Shown here in pieces: positions 8,195 to 15,818 of a stretch of DNA of 24,279 nucleotides. Made by a program: the position numbers and the translations under genes. Numbering within the stretch: the stretch's first letter is position 1; each line of letters starts with the position of its first letter. The stretch comes from a virus. The notes under the pieces were generated by a model. That model made no database searches. It was given only the letters and a program-made list of their open reading frames with translations, and was not told the origin of the DNA. The stretch lies in IMG/VR virus record IMGVR_UViG_3300030085_000253, positions 1-24,279 of that record, one strand, 5' to 3'.

Positions 8195-8598
8195 ATATAG
8201 GGAAAGCAATATATAGCATCTTGAGTAATGATAGCTCGGTAAGTTCTTCAGTAGGTACTAGAATCTTTCCTAGTAGATACATTGATGAATCTGGAAAATA
8301 TCAACTTCCATTTATATCTTATCAAGTAATTTCAGTAGAACCTAACAATACAAAGAATGGAGTTAGCACTTATGACTATACTACTGCTCAAATTAATATA
8401 GTAGGCAATAGTTATAATGATGTTATAACATTAGCTCAAAACGTAAGAACCGCTTTAGACTATACAAGTGGAACTTATGAGGGTGTAGTAGTAGACAAGA
8501 TATTTTTTGAAAATAGTGTTGAAGTCTTTGATGAAAACGCTGGGAGCGTTGGACTTTATCAAATATCTCAAGATTATAGATTTAACATAAATAGATAG
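8191..8598 (+). CDS. Tail terminator / completion protein (DUF3168, gpU-like)
   Basis: Predicted ring protein that caps the tail tube and joins it to the head connector. The 135-aa product starts with IGKAIYSILSNDSSVSS, then VGTRIFPSRYIDES and the strand LPFISYQVISVEPN, followed by ...TTAQINIVGNSYNDVITLAQNVRTAL..., the DUF3168 pattern of an N-terminal helix, R-I-x-P motif and central sheet-helix unit. Length is normal for the family. It lies two genes before the tail-tube gene, where this function is expected. Confidence 0.83.
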   Translation: MNIGKAIYSILSNDSSVSSSVGTRIFPSRYIDESGKYQLPFISYQVISVEPNNTKNGVSTYDYTTAQINIVGNSYNDVITLAQNVRTALDYTSGTYEGVVVDKIFFENSVEVFDENAGSVGLYQISQDYRFNINR

Positions 8599-8600
8599 AT

Positions 8601-8771
8601 ATGTATAAGATAAAACTTAAAAAGGATTATAGCTTCAGAGGTGTCGATTATAAAAAAGGCGAATCTTACGAGGTAAGTATAAAGGTATTTAGAGTCTTAA
8701 AATCTGAAGGGGTTTTAGACAATAAAAAGAAATCTAAAAAAGAGGATACTCTTGAAGATTTAGATAATTAA
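8601..8771 (+). CDS. Small 56-aa protein of the head-tail cluster
   Basis: ATG at 8601, two bases after the DUF3168 stop, opens a 56-codon frame closed by TAA at 8769-8771. The product begins MYKIKLKKDYSF, has the pattern RGVDYKKGESYEV followed by a helix ending LKSEGVL, and finishes with a run of Lys, Glu and Asp. This resembles short proteins common between tail terminator and tail-tube genes (G-x-x-YKKG-x-x-Y-V, then L-x-x-x-G). The frame fills an otherwise empty gap of about 200 bases between two structural genes, and codon use matches its neighbours. Function is unknown; a small structural or chaperone role is a guess. Confidence 0.75.
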   Translation: MYKIKLKKDYSFRGVDYKKGESYEVSIKVFRVLKSEGVLDNKKKSKKEDTLEDLDN

Positions 8772-8797
8772 TATATTAATTTTTAAAATAATAAACA

Positions 8798-9226
8798 ATG
8801 GCAATTTTTAACGGAACAGACCTAGTTTTAAAGGTACAAGCTGCTCAAGGTTCTGCTGATGAGTTTGTTATATTGCATTCAACTAGCTGTACTATTGATA
8901 TAGCAATGGATACAATAGACATCTCAACAAAAGACTCTGCTGGTAATAGAGAGATTATCGGTGGTCAGAAGAGCTTTACTTTAAGTGCTGACGGTCTTAT
9001 GGATTTTACAAGTAAAGCAACATCTACTGACCCAGATGAAATCTTTACTAATTTAGATAATAGAACTGCGGTAACATTTACTTTTGCTCTAGCTACTCCA
9101 GCTGGATACAAATATACTGGTAGTGGTTTCTTCACTTCAATAAGTATTACTGGCGGTGTAGAAGATGCTCCTACATTTAGTGTAAGTATTGACGGAACTG
9201 GTGATTTAGTTCAAACTGCAATCTAA
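8798..9226 (+). CDS. Major tail tube protein (TP901-1 / phage_tail_2 family)
   Basis: Repeating subunit of the tail tube. The 142-aa product shows the family pattern: MAIFNGTDLVLKV, then SCTIDIAMDTIDISTKDS near residues 27-45, an IIGGQKSFTLSADGLMDF block, ...TFTFALATPAG... and a closing strand ending FSVSIDGTGDL (described as motifs). It is the right size for a simple siphovirus tube subunit. It lies immediately before the chaperone pair and tape measure, the invariant tail order. The start is preceded by A/T-only sequence ending ATAATAAACA, again without Shine-Dalgarno. Confidence 0.9.
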   Translation: MAIFNGTDLVLKVQAAQGSADEFVILHSTSCTIDIAMDTIDISTKDSAGNREIIGGQKSFTLSADGLMDFTSKATSTDPDEIFTNLDNRTAVTFTFALATPAGYKYTGSGFFTSISITGGVEDAPTFSVSIDGTGDLVQTAI

Positions 9227-9234
9227 TAATCTAT

Positions 9235-9292
9235 TTTTGTTGGTGGAGTTGTACTACGGTACGCTCCGCTAACTTAAATAAAACCAACAAAA
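9235..9292 (+). promoter_or_regulatory. Structured RNA element between tail-tube and chaperone genes
   Basis: A perfect 10-bp inverted repeat (TTTTGTTGGT at 9235-9244, ACCAACAAAA at 9283-9292) encloses a second hairpin: GGAG 9245-9248 with CTCC 9264-9267, and inside it GTAC 9251-9254 with GTAC 9259-9262 closing a TACG loop. In RNA that loop, C(UACG)G, is of the very stable UNCG class. The 3' outer arm ends two bases before the chaperone ATG at 9295. There is no T-tract, so it is not an ordinary terminator. A role in limiting chaperone translation or in stabilising the 3' end of tail-tube mRNA is inference. Confidence 0.6.
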
Positions 9293-9294
9293 TT

Positions 9295-9651
9295 ATGTAC
9301 GAAATAGTAGTTATAAATAAAAACGATTATCCAATAAGATTTGGAATGAACTCATTAAGATTATTCTGCAAAGATACTGGAAGAACTTTGCAAGATTTAG
9401 ATAAGCTTGGTCAAGATATGAGTTTAGATGACGCATGTTATTTGATCCTAAATGGAATCAAAGACGGTTGTAGAGTTAGCGGTAAAGAATGTTCTTTAGA
9501 TATTGACCAAGTTGCTGATTTGCTTGATGAGGATTTTGAAGCACTAAACAAAGTGTTAGAAGTTTTTAGTGAGCAGTTTTCTGCTAAATTCTCTGAAGAG
9601 GATAAGGAGGGAAACGTAAAAGCTCCGAAAGGAGCGAAAGCAAAGAAGTAA
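9295..9651 (+). CDS. Tail assembly chaperone, short form (gpG-like)
   Basis: Predicted chaperone that coats the tape measure and recruits tail-tube subunits; normally absent from finished virions. The 118-aa product begins MYEIVVINKNDYPIRFGMNSLRLFC (a beta strand then a helix), continues through DDACYLILNGIKDGCRV and a DLLDEDFEALNKVLEVF helix, and ends in a charged Lys/Ala/Gly tail. The arrangement fits tail chaperones of Bacteroidota phages rather than lambda gpG itself. Near its 3' end it contains a slippery heptamer at 9609-9615 that can move ribosomes into the -1 frame, so two products are expected. Its position between tail tube and tape measure is diagnostic. Confidence 0.82.
   Translation: MYEIVVINKNDYPIRFGMNSLRLFCKDTGRTLQDLDKLGQDMSLDDACYLILNGIKDGCRVSGKECSLDIDQVADLLDEDFEALNKVLEVFSEQFSAKFSEEDKEGNVKAPKGAKAKK
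9609..9635 (+). promoter_or_regulatory. Programmed -1 ribosomal frameshift signal
   Basis: GGGAAAC at 9609-9615 is a perfect X_XXY_YYZ heptamer in the chaperone frame (..G GGA AAC). A 6-base spacer (9616-9621) is followed by a GC-rich 5-bp stem, GCTCC 9622-9626 with GGAGC 9631-9635, closed by a GAAA (GNRA) tetraloop. The -1 frame opens only at 9606, after a TAA at 9603-9605, so the heptamer sits in the short overlap where slippage is productive. Lambda uses the closely related GGGAAAG for G/GT. An AAGGAGG at 9604-9610 overlaps the site. Confidence 0.88.
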
Positions 9652-9986
9652 CATGGAATGACTTGGAAGCAGTCGCTTATGGTTTAGACTTGCTTCCTAA
9701 AGACTTCTGGAACTTAACATTCCATGAGTTCTTTTGCATACAAAAAGGGCGCAATGATAGACTAGAGATGGCAATGCGAACTGAATGGGAAAGGACCAGA
9801 TGGTTAGCATGTGTTTTATTGCAACCGCATACAAAAAAGAATAGCAATCTAACTCCCCAAAAACTAGTTAGGTTTGAATGGGAGAAAAAGGTTGAGAAGA
9901 TAGATAAAGAAGAAAGGAAAAAGAGAGCAGAATACGCTTTAAAAAAATATAAAATAGAAGATGGCACAGAAAAATCTATCGATTAA
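9615..9986 (+). CDS. Tail assembly chaperone, -1 frame extension (gpT-like part)
   Basis: This is the second part of the frameshifted chaperone. Its frame is open from 9606 and has no ATG near the beginning; the first possible initiator is a TTG at 9663, which would cut off a conserved-looking TWNDLEAVAYGLDLLP segment. Read after slippage at 9609-9615, it adds 123 residues to the first 107 of the short form, giving a 230-aa product. The pattern W-x-D-L-E-A-x-A-Y-G...P-x-x-F-W-x-L-T-x-x-E is typical of the second tail chaperone frame. The end overlaps the tape measure start by 26 bases. The long form would bind the tape measure, as lambda gpGT does. Confidence 0.82.
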   Translation, partial: RKSSERSESKEVTWNDLEAVAYGLDLLPKDFWNLTFHEFFCIQKGRNDRLEMAMRTEWERTRWLACVLLQPHTKKNSNLTPQKLVRFEWEKKVEKIDKEERKKRAEYALKKYKIEDGTEKSID

Positions 9987-11664
9987 ATTAAGTCTTAATG
10001 ACAAGCAATTCCAAAGCAATTTAAAAAAGGCAACTAGGTCTATTAATAAATTTGGAAACCAAATGAAAAGAACAGGTCAAACATTGAGCAAATCTTTGAC
10101 CGCTCCAATTCTAGCATTTGGCGCAATAAGTGTCAAAGCTTTTGATGATCAAGTTAAAGCAGAAGCAAAATTAAGAACATCATTAAAGGGTAATGAAGAT
10201 GCTTTTAAAAGACTAAAAGCTCAAGCTCAAGAACTTCAAAAAGTTACTTTATTTGGAGATGAGGCAACTATTGAAGCTCAAGCGTTTTTAGCTCAATTAG
10301 GATTAACTGAAAGTGCTATCTTAAAGTTGACTCCGTTAGTTCAAGACTTTGCAGCAGCTCAAGGAATCCAATTAACTGACGCTGCTAAATTAGTAGCTAA
10401 ATCAGTTGGCTCAAGTACAAACGCTTTAAGTAGATATGGAATAACAATAGAGGGTGAAGTAGGAAGCACCGAAAGACTAGAAAGCGCAGTCAATGCTTTA
10501 ACTACTGCTTTTGGAGGTACTTCTGAAGCTATTTCTAAAGTTGGACTTGGACCATTAGAACAACTTAAAAATCAATTAGGAGATGTATCCGAACAGTTTG
10601 GCTCAATAGTTTTAGAAGGTATTGAACCGTTAAAAACTGGACTTCAAAAATTAGCTGATTTATTAAGTAATTTAACAAAAGAACAAAAAGAGAATATTGT
10701 CAAGTTCGCAGCTCTTGCTGCTGCAATAGGACCAATAGTTATAATACTAGGAAGCTTAATAACTTCAATAGGTGCTATCATTCCATTGGTTGTGAAGCTA
10801 GTAGCGGTGTTTAATCCAATGGTTGCTTTGGGTGTAGCGGTGGCTGGTAGCTTAACATTTGTGGCTAAAAAATTAGGTCTTTTCAGAAAAGAAATAAAAA
10901 AGACTAATGAAGAATCTAAAAAAGTAGACCCTAATAGTATTTTAGGGGGTATGATGTCTGGAGATACAAAGAATCCAGTTACTGGAAAAGCATTTACCAC
11001 TCCAAAAAAACAAAAAACAACAGCACCATCTTTCAAAAAAAGTCCATTAACTCAAGCGGTAGAACCAATTAAAGCTCTTAATGTTGAGCTTAAAGATGTT
11101 TCTAAAAATACCATGAAAGCGGTTGAGGGTGTTCAAACAATGACTGAAACATTTACACCACTTCAAGAAGTTATAAATTCATTAAATGAATCATTAGTAA
11201 CTATTGGACTTCAATTAGGAAATACTTTTTTACAAGGAGCGCAATCAATACAAGAGTTTGGAACTGCGGTTAAGATGGCTGCAAAAGAAGCTATTGGAGC
11301 ATTTATAGCTCAAGGTGTTGCTGCTGCAATTTCATCTTCTTTAAAAAATCCAGCTTTTGCACTTAACCCAGCTCTTATACCAATAGTTGCTGGTTTAGCT
11401 GGGGGTTTAGCAAAGACTGCATTTAACGAAATAATTCCAGAATTTGCAGACGGTGGAATCGTAAGCGGACCAACAATGGGACTAATCGGAGAGTATCCTG
11501 GTGCATCTGCGAATCCAGAAGTTATCGCTCCATTAGATAAGCTTAAAAATATGATTGGAGGAGCTGGAGGTTCGGTTCAAGTATTTGGCTCAATAAGTGG
11601 GTCTGACATACTTTTAAGCAGTGATAGAGCAAAAAATAATAGAAATAGAACAAGAGGATACTAA
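9961..11664 (+). CDS. Tail tape measure protein
   Basis: Sets tail length and takes part in DNA ejection. The 567-aa product starts inside the chaperone gene. It shows a Lys/Asn/Gln-rich amphipathic N-terminus (LNDKQFQSNLKKATRSINKF), an alpha-helical phage-tail repeat region with TLSKSLTAPILAFG near residue 41, a strongly hydrophobic block at about 249-302 that could span a membrane, and a C-terminal FADGGIVSGPTMGLIGE motif (about residues 494-510) typical of tape measures. At about 0.15 nm per residue this predicts a short tail of roughly 85 nm. No muralytic domain is visible. The stop overlaps the next ATG by one base. Confidence 0.92.
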   Translation: MAQKNLSIKLSLNDKQFQSNLKKATRSINKFGNQMKRTGQTLSKSLTAPILAFGAISVKAFDDQVKAEAKLRTSLKGNEDAFKRLKAQAQELQKVTLFGDEATIEAQAFLAQLGLTESAILKLTPLVQDFAAAQGIQLTDAAKLVAKSVGSSTNALSRYGITIEGEVGSTERLESAVNALTTAFGGTSEAISKVGLGPLEQLKNQLGDVSEQFGSIVLEGIEPLKTGLQKLADLLSNLTKEQKENIVKFAALAAAIGPIVIILGSLITSIGAIIPLVVKLVAVFNPMVALGVAVAGSLTFVAKKLGLFRKEIKKTNEESKKVDPNSILGGMMSGDTKNPVTGKAFTTPKKQKTTAPSFKKSPLTQAVEPIKALNVELKDVSKNTMKAVEGVQTMTETFTPLQEVINSLNESLVTIGLQLGNTFLQGAQSIQEFGTAVKMAAKEAIGAFIAQGVAAAISSSLKNPAFALNPALIPIVAGLAGGLAKTAFNEIIPEFADGGIVSGPTMGLIGEYPGASANPEVIAPLDKLKNMIGGAGGSVQVFGSISGSDILLSSDRAKNNRNRTRGY

Positions 11665-13862
11665 TGCCAACTGGAACAATAACAAGCGAATTTAAAAGTG
11701 ATACTGGATTTAACTACGAAATAGTTATCCAAGAGAATGATTCAACATCTGACTATTCTATTAGTGATGTTACATTAAGCTCAAGAGGTTTCGATTTAAC
11801 TTATCAAACGGAAGATAAAGATAGATTTACTGGTCTAATCCCTTCCGAACTTCAATGGGATATTTTTATAGAAGCTGATGCTAATCAAACTTTACTAACT
11901 GCTAAAATTGAGCAAATTAGACAAGCTCCTTATAAGAAGTTTCAAGTCTATATTAAAAAAGGAACTAGTAGAGATAACATGACTCTTTGGTGGGCTGGTA
12001 ACTTATTCAATGATATAAACCCCCAAAAAGATGAAAGTGTCCCTACAATGGTAACTTTAACTGCTGGATGTGGTTTATCTTATTTGGCTAGAATACCCTT
12101 TAATGACGTAACTCCTTACGCTTTCGCAAGGTATAACATTATCCAATTCTTTATAAATGCTTTTAAAAATGATATAGATACTGAAAAATTTTGGGCAACT
12201 GATGAAACATTTATAGAAACATTAATAGATTGGACTACTTCAAATCAAACACGCTCACAAGCAAGAGATCCATTTGTAGAGAATAGATTTAATGCAATGG
12301 CTTTCAGAAGTCTGAATGAAAAGACTGGGGAGTATGAATTTGAGGATGGCTTTACTTTATTAGATAACATTTGCCACACATTTGGAGCTAGATGCTTTTT
12401 AGCTAATGGAGTTTGGACCATTATACAAGTTAATCATTATGACTACATGGCGGACAATGGTAGTGCTTTTATCAGAAGATATTTGAAAGCCAATACTGGA
12501 ACAGCTCCTAGTTCTGATGACGTAGCTAATTTTAATCAAACTGAAGGAACTGATACAATTAGACTAGCTGGAGGCACTTTCGACTATTTACCAGTTTTAA
12601 GAAATGTTGTAGCGGTATACAATCATGAAGAACCTTTAGACTTTGATTTTGTCAGCTTTACTAATGGGGATGGGTCTACTAATACAAATCTTCAAAGCAA
12701 TGAGATAGTAGCATGGAATGGCTTTATTAGTGCTGATGGCACTTCAGCGACAACATCCTCAATTTATGGAATAAATAATGCAAACATAACTGATATGATG
12801 TCGGTTAATTTAGGAGAGATTATTGCGCAAACTGGAGGGACTTTAAGATTTAAAAGACTATTTAGTTTAAGTAATTCTGATGGACCTATTATTTTTGTTG
12901 ACGCTGCAACTCCATTAAATCAACAGCAATTACTAGCTAGAATTTACACTAGATTTAAGTTGGTAGGAAGTACCGATACTTATTATGCTAACAACTTTAA
13001 TGTAGCAGAGCCAAGCGAATGGGTAACTGCTAACAATTATACTGGCTCTCCTACTGATATTTATGCAAATTTAGCTTATACCCCCCCAAATAACTTTGGT
13101 TATAATTTAGAAGCATCTACTGAATTAGTAGAATTTGAAACCGAACCAATCCCAGAGGATGGAACTCTATATTTAGAGGTTTATGCTAGGGTTTATTATA
13201 ATTCAGTTAATGGGTTTTTATTTAACTTTGATGACAATACAGAAGTAGTTGAAGGTTCTGCTGCAATAAATGAGGATGAAATAATAGTCTTTTCCTCTCC
13301 AGAAACGGAAGAGGAATTTGGAATATTTTATTTATTAGATGGTCAAAACATAATAACTCAAGAATTTGAAGCTATAAATCAACCAGGTGGTACAACTATA
13401 ACCAACGGAGAAACTTATGAAGTTGAAGAGACATTAATTGGGTCTGGTCCAAACGCTGGAAGCGTTGGAAAAATAGAAAGCTTTGACGGTACTAATTGGC
13501 AACCTACTGACTACACATGGAGGTCTTATGGCAATACTACAAACCTAAGAATACACCGATTATTAGTTAATGAGATTCTGCAAGGTCAGCAAAAAGGAGC
13601 AAAGATGTATAATGGTCAGCTTAAAAATGTAAATCTATCTTTATCAGATGCTGATTTTTATAATTACAATAATGCTATTTCTATTGACTCTGTTTTATAT
13701 ATACCTTATGAATGTACTTATAATGGAGAAACAGATACATGGAATGGACAATGGTATGAAGCTTCAAGGGATGGAACTAACATAACTGACAATGATAAGA
13801 TTGTCAATGATAAAGATAGAGATAGAAAAAAACCGATAAAAGTATCAGCATTTCATAACTAA
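11664..13862 (+). CDS. Large tail-tip / baseplate protein
   Basis: A 732-aa protein directly after the tape measure, where the distal tail and hub proteins belong. The N-terminal third is beta-rich with many aromatic residues (ITSEFKSDTGFNYEIVI, FTGLIPSELQWDIFIEAD, LWWAGNLF) and a helical ...FEDGFTLLDNICHTFGARCFLANGVWTII... block resembling hub or Dit-type domains of Bacteroidota phages. The middle contains jelly-roll-like strand patterns around TLYLEVYARVYYN, as in carbohydrate-binding modules, and the C-terminus is charged. No catalytic motif was recognised. A homoheptameric C7 run near 13081 encodes Pro-Pro without breaking the frame. Exact subunit identity is uncertain. Confidence 0.7.
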   Translation: MPTGTITSEFKSDTGFNYEIVIQENDSTSDYSISDVTLSSRGFDLTYQTEDKDRFTGLIPSELQWDIFIEADANQTLLTAKIEQIRQAPYKKFQVYIKKGTSRDNMTLWWAGNLFNDINPQKDESVPTMVTLTAGCGLSYLARIPFNDVTPYAFARYNIIQFFINAFKNDIDTEKFWATDETFIETLIDWTTSNQTRSQARDPFVENRFNAMAFRSLNEKTGEYEFEDGFTLLDNICHTFGARCFLANGVWTIIQVNHYDYMADNGSAFIRRYLKANTGTAPSSDDVANFNQTEGTDTIRLAGGTFDYLPVLRNVVAVYNHEEPLDFDFVSFTNGDGSTNTNLQSNEIVAWNGFISADGTSATTSSIYGINNANITDMMSVNLGEIIAQTGGTLRFKRLFSLSNSDGPIIFVDAATPLNQQQLLARIYTRFKLVGSTDTYYANNFNVAEPSEWVTANNYTGSPTDIYANLAYTPPNNFGYNLEASTELVEFETEPIPEDGTLYLEVYARVYYNSVNGFLFNFDDNTEVVEGSAAINEDEIIVFSSPETEEEFGIFYLLDGQNIITQEFEAINQPGGTTITNGETYEVEETLIGSGPNAGSVGKIESFDGTNWQPTDYTWRSYGNTTNLRIHRLLVNEILQGQQKGAKMYNGQLKNVNLSLSDADFYNYNNAISIDSVLYIPYECTYNGETDTWNGQWYEASRDGTNITDNDKIVNDKDRDRKKPIKVSAFHN

Positions 13863-14674
13863 TGGCACAAAGAACAAACACAAGATTAAGTCCTTATCTA
13901 TTTAATGAATGTCTAGCTATCATATCCGAACCAGTAGTTAGTGGACCAATAACTCTATTAGATATTTTAGCTCCTGGATTTACGACTGCTAAAAATGGAG
14001 AGGTTGTGCTTTTGATAAACGCAATTACTGGAAGCTCATTTGAGGTTACATTAGGAGAAGATATTTCTGCAACATCTACAAGGTTAACAATTAGCTCATT
14101 TACAGTTGAAGAATACATCCCAAGAGGTTCTATTCTAATACACAAGCAAGATGTCAAATGGGAGTACATATATAAAGAAACTACTTTAAGTCATTTGCAT
14201 ATGTATCAAACTGGAAATACACATGGGAACGATTTACTAATGAACTTTACCCAATTTAATTTCAATGTAAATAGTGGGGCAATACTAGCTGATGGGGATA
14301 GCAAAAACAATAACTGGGGCGCAAGGTATGGTTTTTTTAATGCTCCTCATAATGGCGCACAAATTAAAAAAATAGATTATATCTTCACCACAAACGCTGG
14401 AGCTGGAGAAAACTTTGTCTTTAGTTTATGGAAAAAACCAATCACTCCAAATGGTACAACTGCAACCGCATTAACTTTAATTGATAGCTACACTATAACA
14501 AGTCAGAATAATGCTAGTTATGTGTTCCAGTCTACGGTAACTCCAAGCGCAAGTTTAGGAGCTTTAACCGAACATGATGTTATTATCCCATCCATTAAAA
14601 AAGAGGGTACTAAAGTAAGCTCTACAAAGGTTTATGGAGATATAGAATTATTAATAGAATACGATCCAAGATAA
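13862..14674 (+). CDS. Putative tail fibre / receptor-binding protein
   Basis: A 270-aa beta-rich protein without catalytic motifs. The sequence is rich in Thr, Asn and Gly with alternating hydrophobic residues. It has an N-terminal attachment-like part (residues 1 to about 110) and a C-terminal part containing GARYGFFNAPHNGAQIKKIDYIF and a jelly-roll-like strand series ending VYGDIELLIEYDPR (read as patterns). It is the last structural gene before the lysis genes and is coupled to its neighbours by TAATG overlaps on both sides. The position and composition suggest a host-recognition component, but a minor tail-tip protein is equally possible. Not recognised as a named family. Confidence 0.55.
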   Translation: MAQRTNTRLSPYLFNECLAIISEPVVSGPITLLDILAPGFTTAKNGEVVLLINAITGSSFEVTLGEDISATSTRLTISSFTVEEYIPRGSILIHKQDVKWEYIYKETTLSHLHMYQTGNTHGNDLLMNFTQFNFNVNSGAILADGDSKNNNWGARYGFFNAPHNGAQIKKIDYIFTTNAGAGENFVFSLWKKPITPNGTTATALTLIDSYTITSQNNASYVFQSTVTPSASLGALTEHDVIIPSIKKEGTKVSSTKVYGDIELLIEYDPR

Positions 14675-15042
14675 TGTTTAAAAGAGCTAGAAATATTTTT
14701 TTATATTCAGATAGTGAACCGAATGAGGTTATGATAGCTCTTTGCCATTTGATATGTTTACCATTAACAATTTTAGCAGATTTTGAAACTAAGAATTATA
14801 TGTTAATGCTTTTAGGTTTTATTAGTGGTTTTTATCAGCTTTGGGCGGTTTTAAAAAAAGATTGTATAAAATATAGATTAATAGCGGTTCAAGTTGCAAC
14901 TGCAATAGCAATATCTACGGTTTTAAATTTAATTAATCAAGGTCTTTTTTATGGGTCTAAAACTGGATGGGGTATAATTCTACTCTTTGCAGTATGGAAC
15001 ACTATTAGGGTATTTTTAGAAAAAATTAAAAGGTATGGATAG
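14674..15042 (+). CDS. Small multi-pass membrane protein, holin candidate
   Basis: The 122-aa product has three to four hydrophobic segments, at about residues 20-35, 42-60, 67-88 and 97-114, with short charged turns and a basic C-terminus (FLEKIKRYG). It opens the lysis block and overlaps the following membrane-anchored coiled-coil gene by eight bases. Size, topology and position suggest a holin or an accessory membrane protein. However, a better holin candidate of a named family lies at 15806, so this may be an antiholin, a pinholin or something else. No family was recognised. Confidence 0.6.
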   Translation: MFKRARNIFLYSDSEPNEVMIALCHLICLPLTILADFETKNYMLMLLGFISGFYQLWAVLKKDCIKYRLIAVQVATAIAISTVLNLINQGLFYGSKTGWGIILLFAVWNTIRVFLEKIKRYG

Positions 15043-15346
15043 TCTTGGGCAAATAATGGTTATGGTCGGAGCGATAGCTGGTTCTACTGCTCTTTGGAAT
15101 TTTTTAAGCGATAGGTTAAAAGCTAAATTAGAAATGAAGAAAAATGAAGCTCAAAATGATGATGGCAATTTATATAGAGATGACTTAAAAGCTAGAGTTA
15201 GAAATCTAGAAACTTTGTTGGCTCAATCTTCAGATGAAAAGGACGAATTAAGAGATACAGTTTTAGCTTTGACTGCTCAAGTGTCAGAGTTAAGAGTTAA
15301 AGTAGAATTTTTAGAAAAAGAGAACGAAAGACTAAAAATGAAATGA
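15035..15346 (+). CDS. Membrane-anchored coiled-coil protein, possible spanin or lysis accessory
   Basis: The 103-aa product begins with one hydrophobic helix (about residues 5-24, IMVMVGAIAGSTALWNFL) and continues as a long charged coiled coil with heptad leucines from about residue 45 (LKARVRNLETLLAQ) to the C-terminus. This is the architecture of an inner-membrane spanin (Rz-like). No lipobox gene is nested in it or follows it, so an Rz1 partner is missing and the spanin idea is inference. It overlaps the upstream membrane gene and is followed by the tiny basic gene at 15343 with a four-base overlap. Confidence 0.6.
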   Translation: MDSLGQIMVMVGAIAGSTALWNFLSDRLKAKLEMKKNEAQNDDGNLYRDDLKARVRNLETLLAQSSDEKDELRDTVLALTAQVSELRVKVEFLEKENERLKMK

Positions 15347-15471
15347 AAAAAATAACCAACAATTTTTTAGCAAAACCAAATAAAAAGCGTAAGGGCATAC
15401 ATTCTAAAAACGCTTCAAGGACCAAAGGGTCTAAACAATACAAAAAACTTAATAAAGGTCAAGGCAAATGA
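15343..15471 (+). CDS. Very basic 42-aa protein (K-G-x-H...GQG pattern)
   Basis: ATG at 15343 overlaps the upstream stop and the TGA at 15469-15471 overlaps the endolysin ATG, so the frame exactly tiles the gap between two genes. The product is extremely basic. It contains KPNKKRKGIHSKNASR, then a TKGSKQYKK segment and a final KGQGK. I recall short phage proteins with the pattern K-G-(I/V)-H-(S/A)-K...S-K-x-Y-K-K...GQG, many in phages of Bacteroidota and in marine phages, but this was not checked. It may bind nucleic acid or ribosomes; function is unknown. It is below usual gene-caller length limits. Confidence 0.72.
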   Translation: MKKITNNFLAKPNKKRKGIHSKNASRTKGSKQYKKLNKGQGK

Positions 15472-15818
15472 AGTATTTTAAGTTAGAAGAGTTTGATAGT
15501 CCTGATTTAAAAGGGTCAGGAAAGAATATGAAAAAAGACTTTTTAGTTAAGCTTGATGAAGCAAGAGAGTTAGCTGGAATACCTTTTAAAATAAATAGTG
15601 GATTTAGAACGAAAGCGCAAAACCTTAAAGCAAAAGGAGCATCTAAAAGCTCTCATTTAATTGGTGTCGCTGCTGATATATCATGTAGAGATTCAGTAAG
15701 TAGACAAATAATAGTAAATGCTTTAATAACGGTTGGCTTTACAAGATTAGGAATAGCTAACTCCTTTATCCATGTAGATTTAGACATTAATAAACCTGAT
15801 GCAATATGGCTATATTAG
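15468..15818 (+). CDS. Endolysin, peptidase M15 family
   Basis: Predicted zinc peptidase that cuts peptidoglycan stem peptides (D,D-carboxypeptidase or L-Ala-D-Glu type) at the end of infection. The 116-aa protein is a single M15 catalytic domain with KYFKLEEFDSPD at the start, the INSGFRT substrate segment at about 42-48, zinc ligands H63 and D70 in SSHLIGVAAD, and H102 in FIHVDLD. No signal peptide or cell-wall-binding domain is visible, so it should need a holin for release. It overlaps the tiny basic gene before it and the holin gene after it (15806). Confidence 0.92.
   Translation: MKYFKLEEFDSPDLKGSGKNMKKDFLVKLDEARELAGIPFKINSGFRTKAQNLKAKGASKSSHLIGVAADISCRDSVSRQIIVNALITVGFTRLGIANSFIHVDLDINKPDAIWLY

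Noticed and set aside
9663-9986. Second chaperone as an independent gene starting at TTG 9663
   Set aside because: The frame is open upstream to 9606 and a perfect slippery site and stem precede it. A TTG start would remove conserved-looking residues, so a frameshift product is the better explanation.
10644-11036. Reverse-strand frame of 130 codons inside the tape measure gene
   Set aside because: The apparent membrane-like composition is the mirror of the alanine- and lysine-rich tape measure sequence. There is no promoter, start context or neighbouring gene on that strand.
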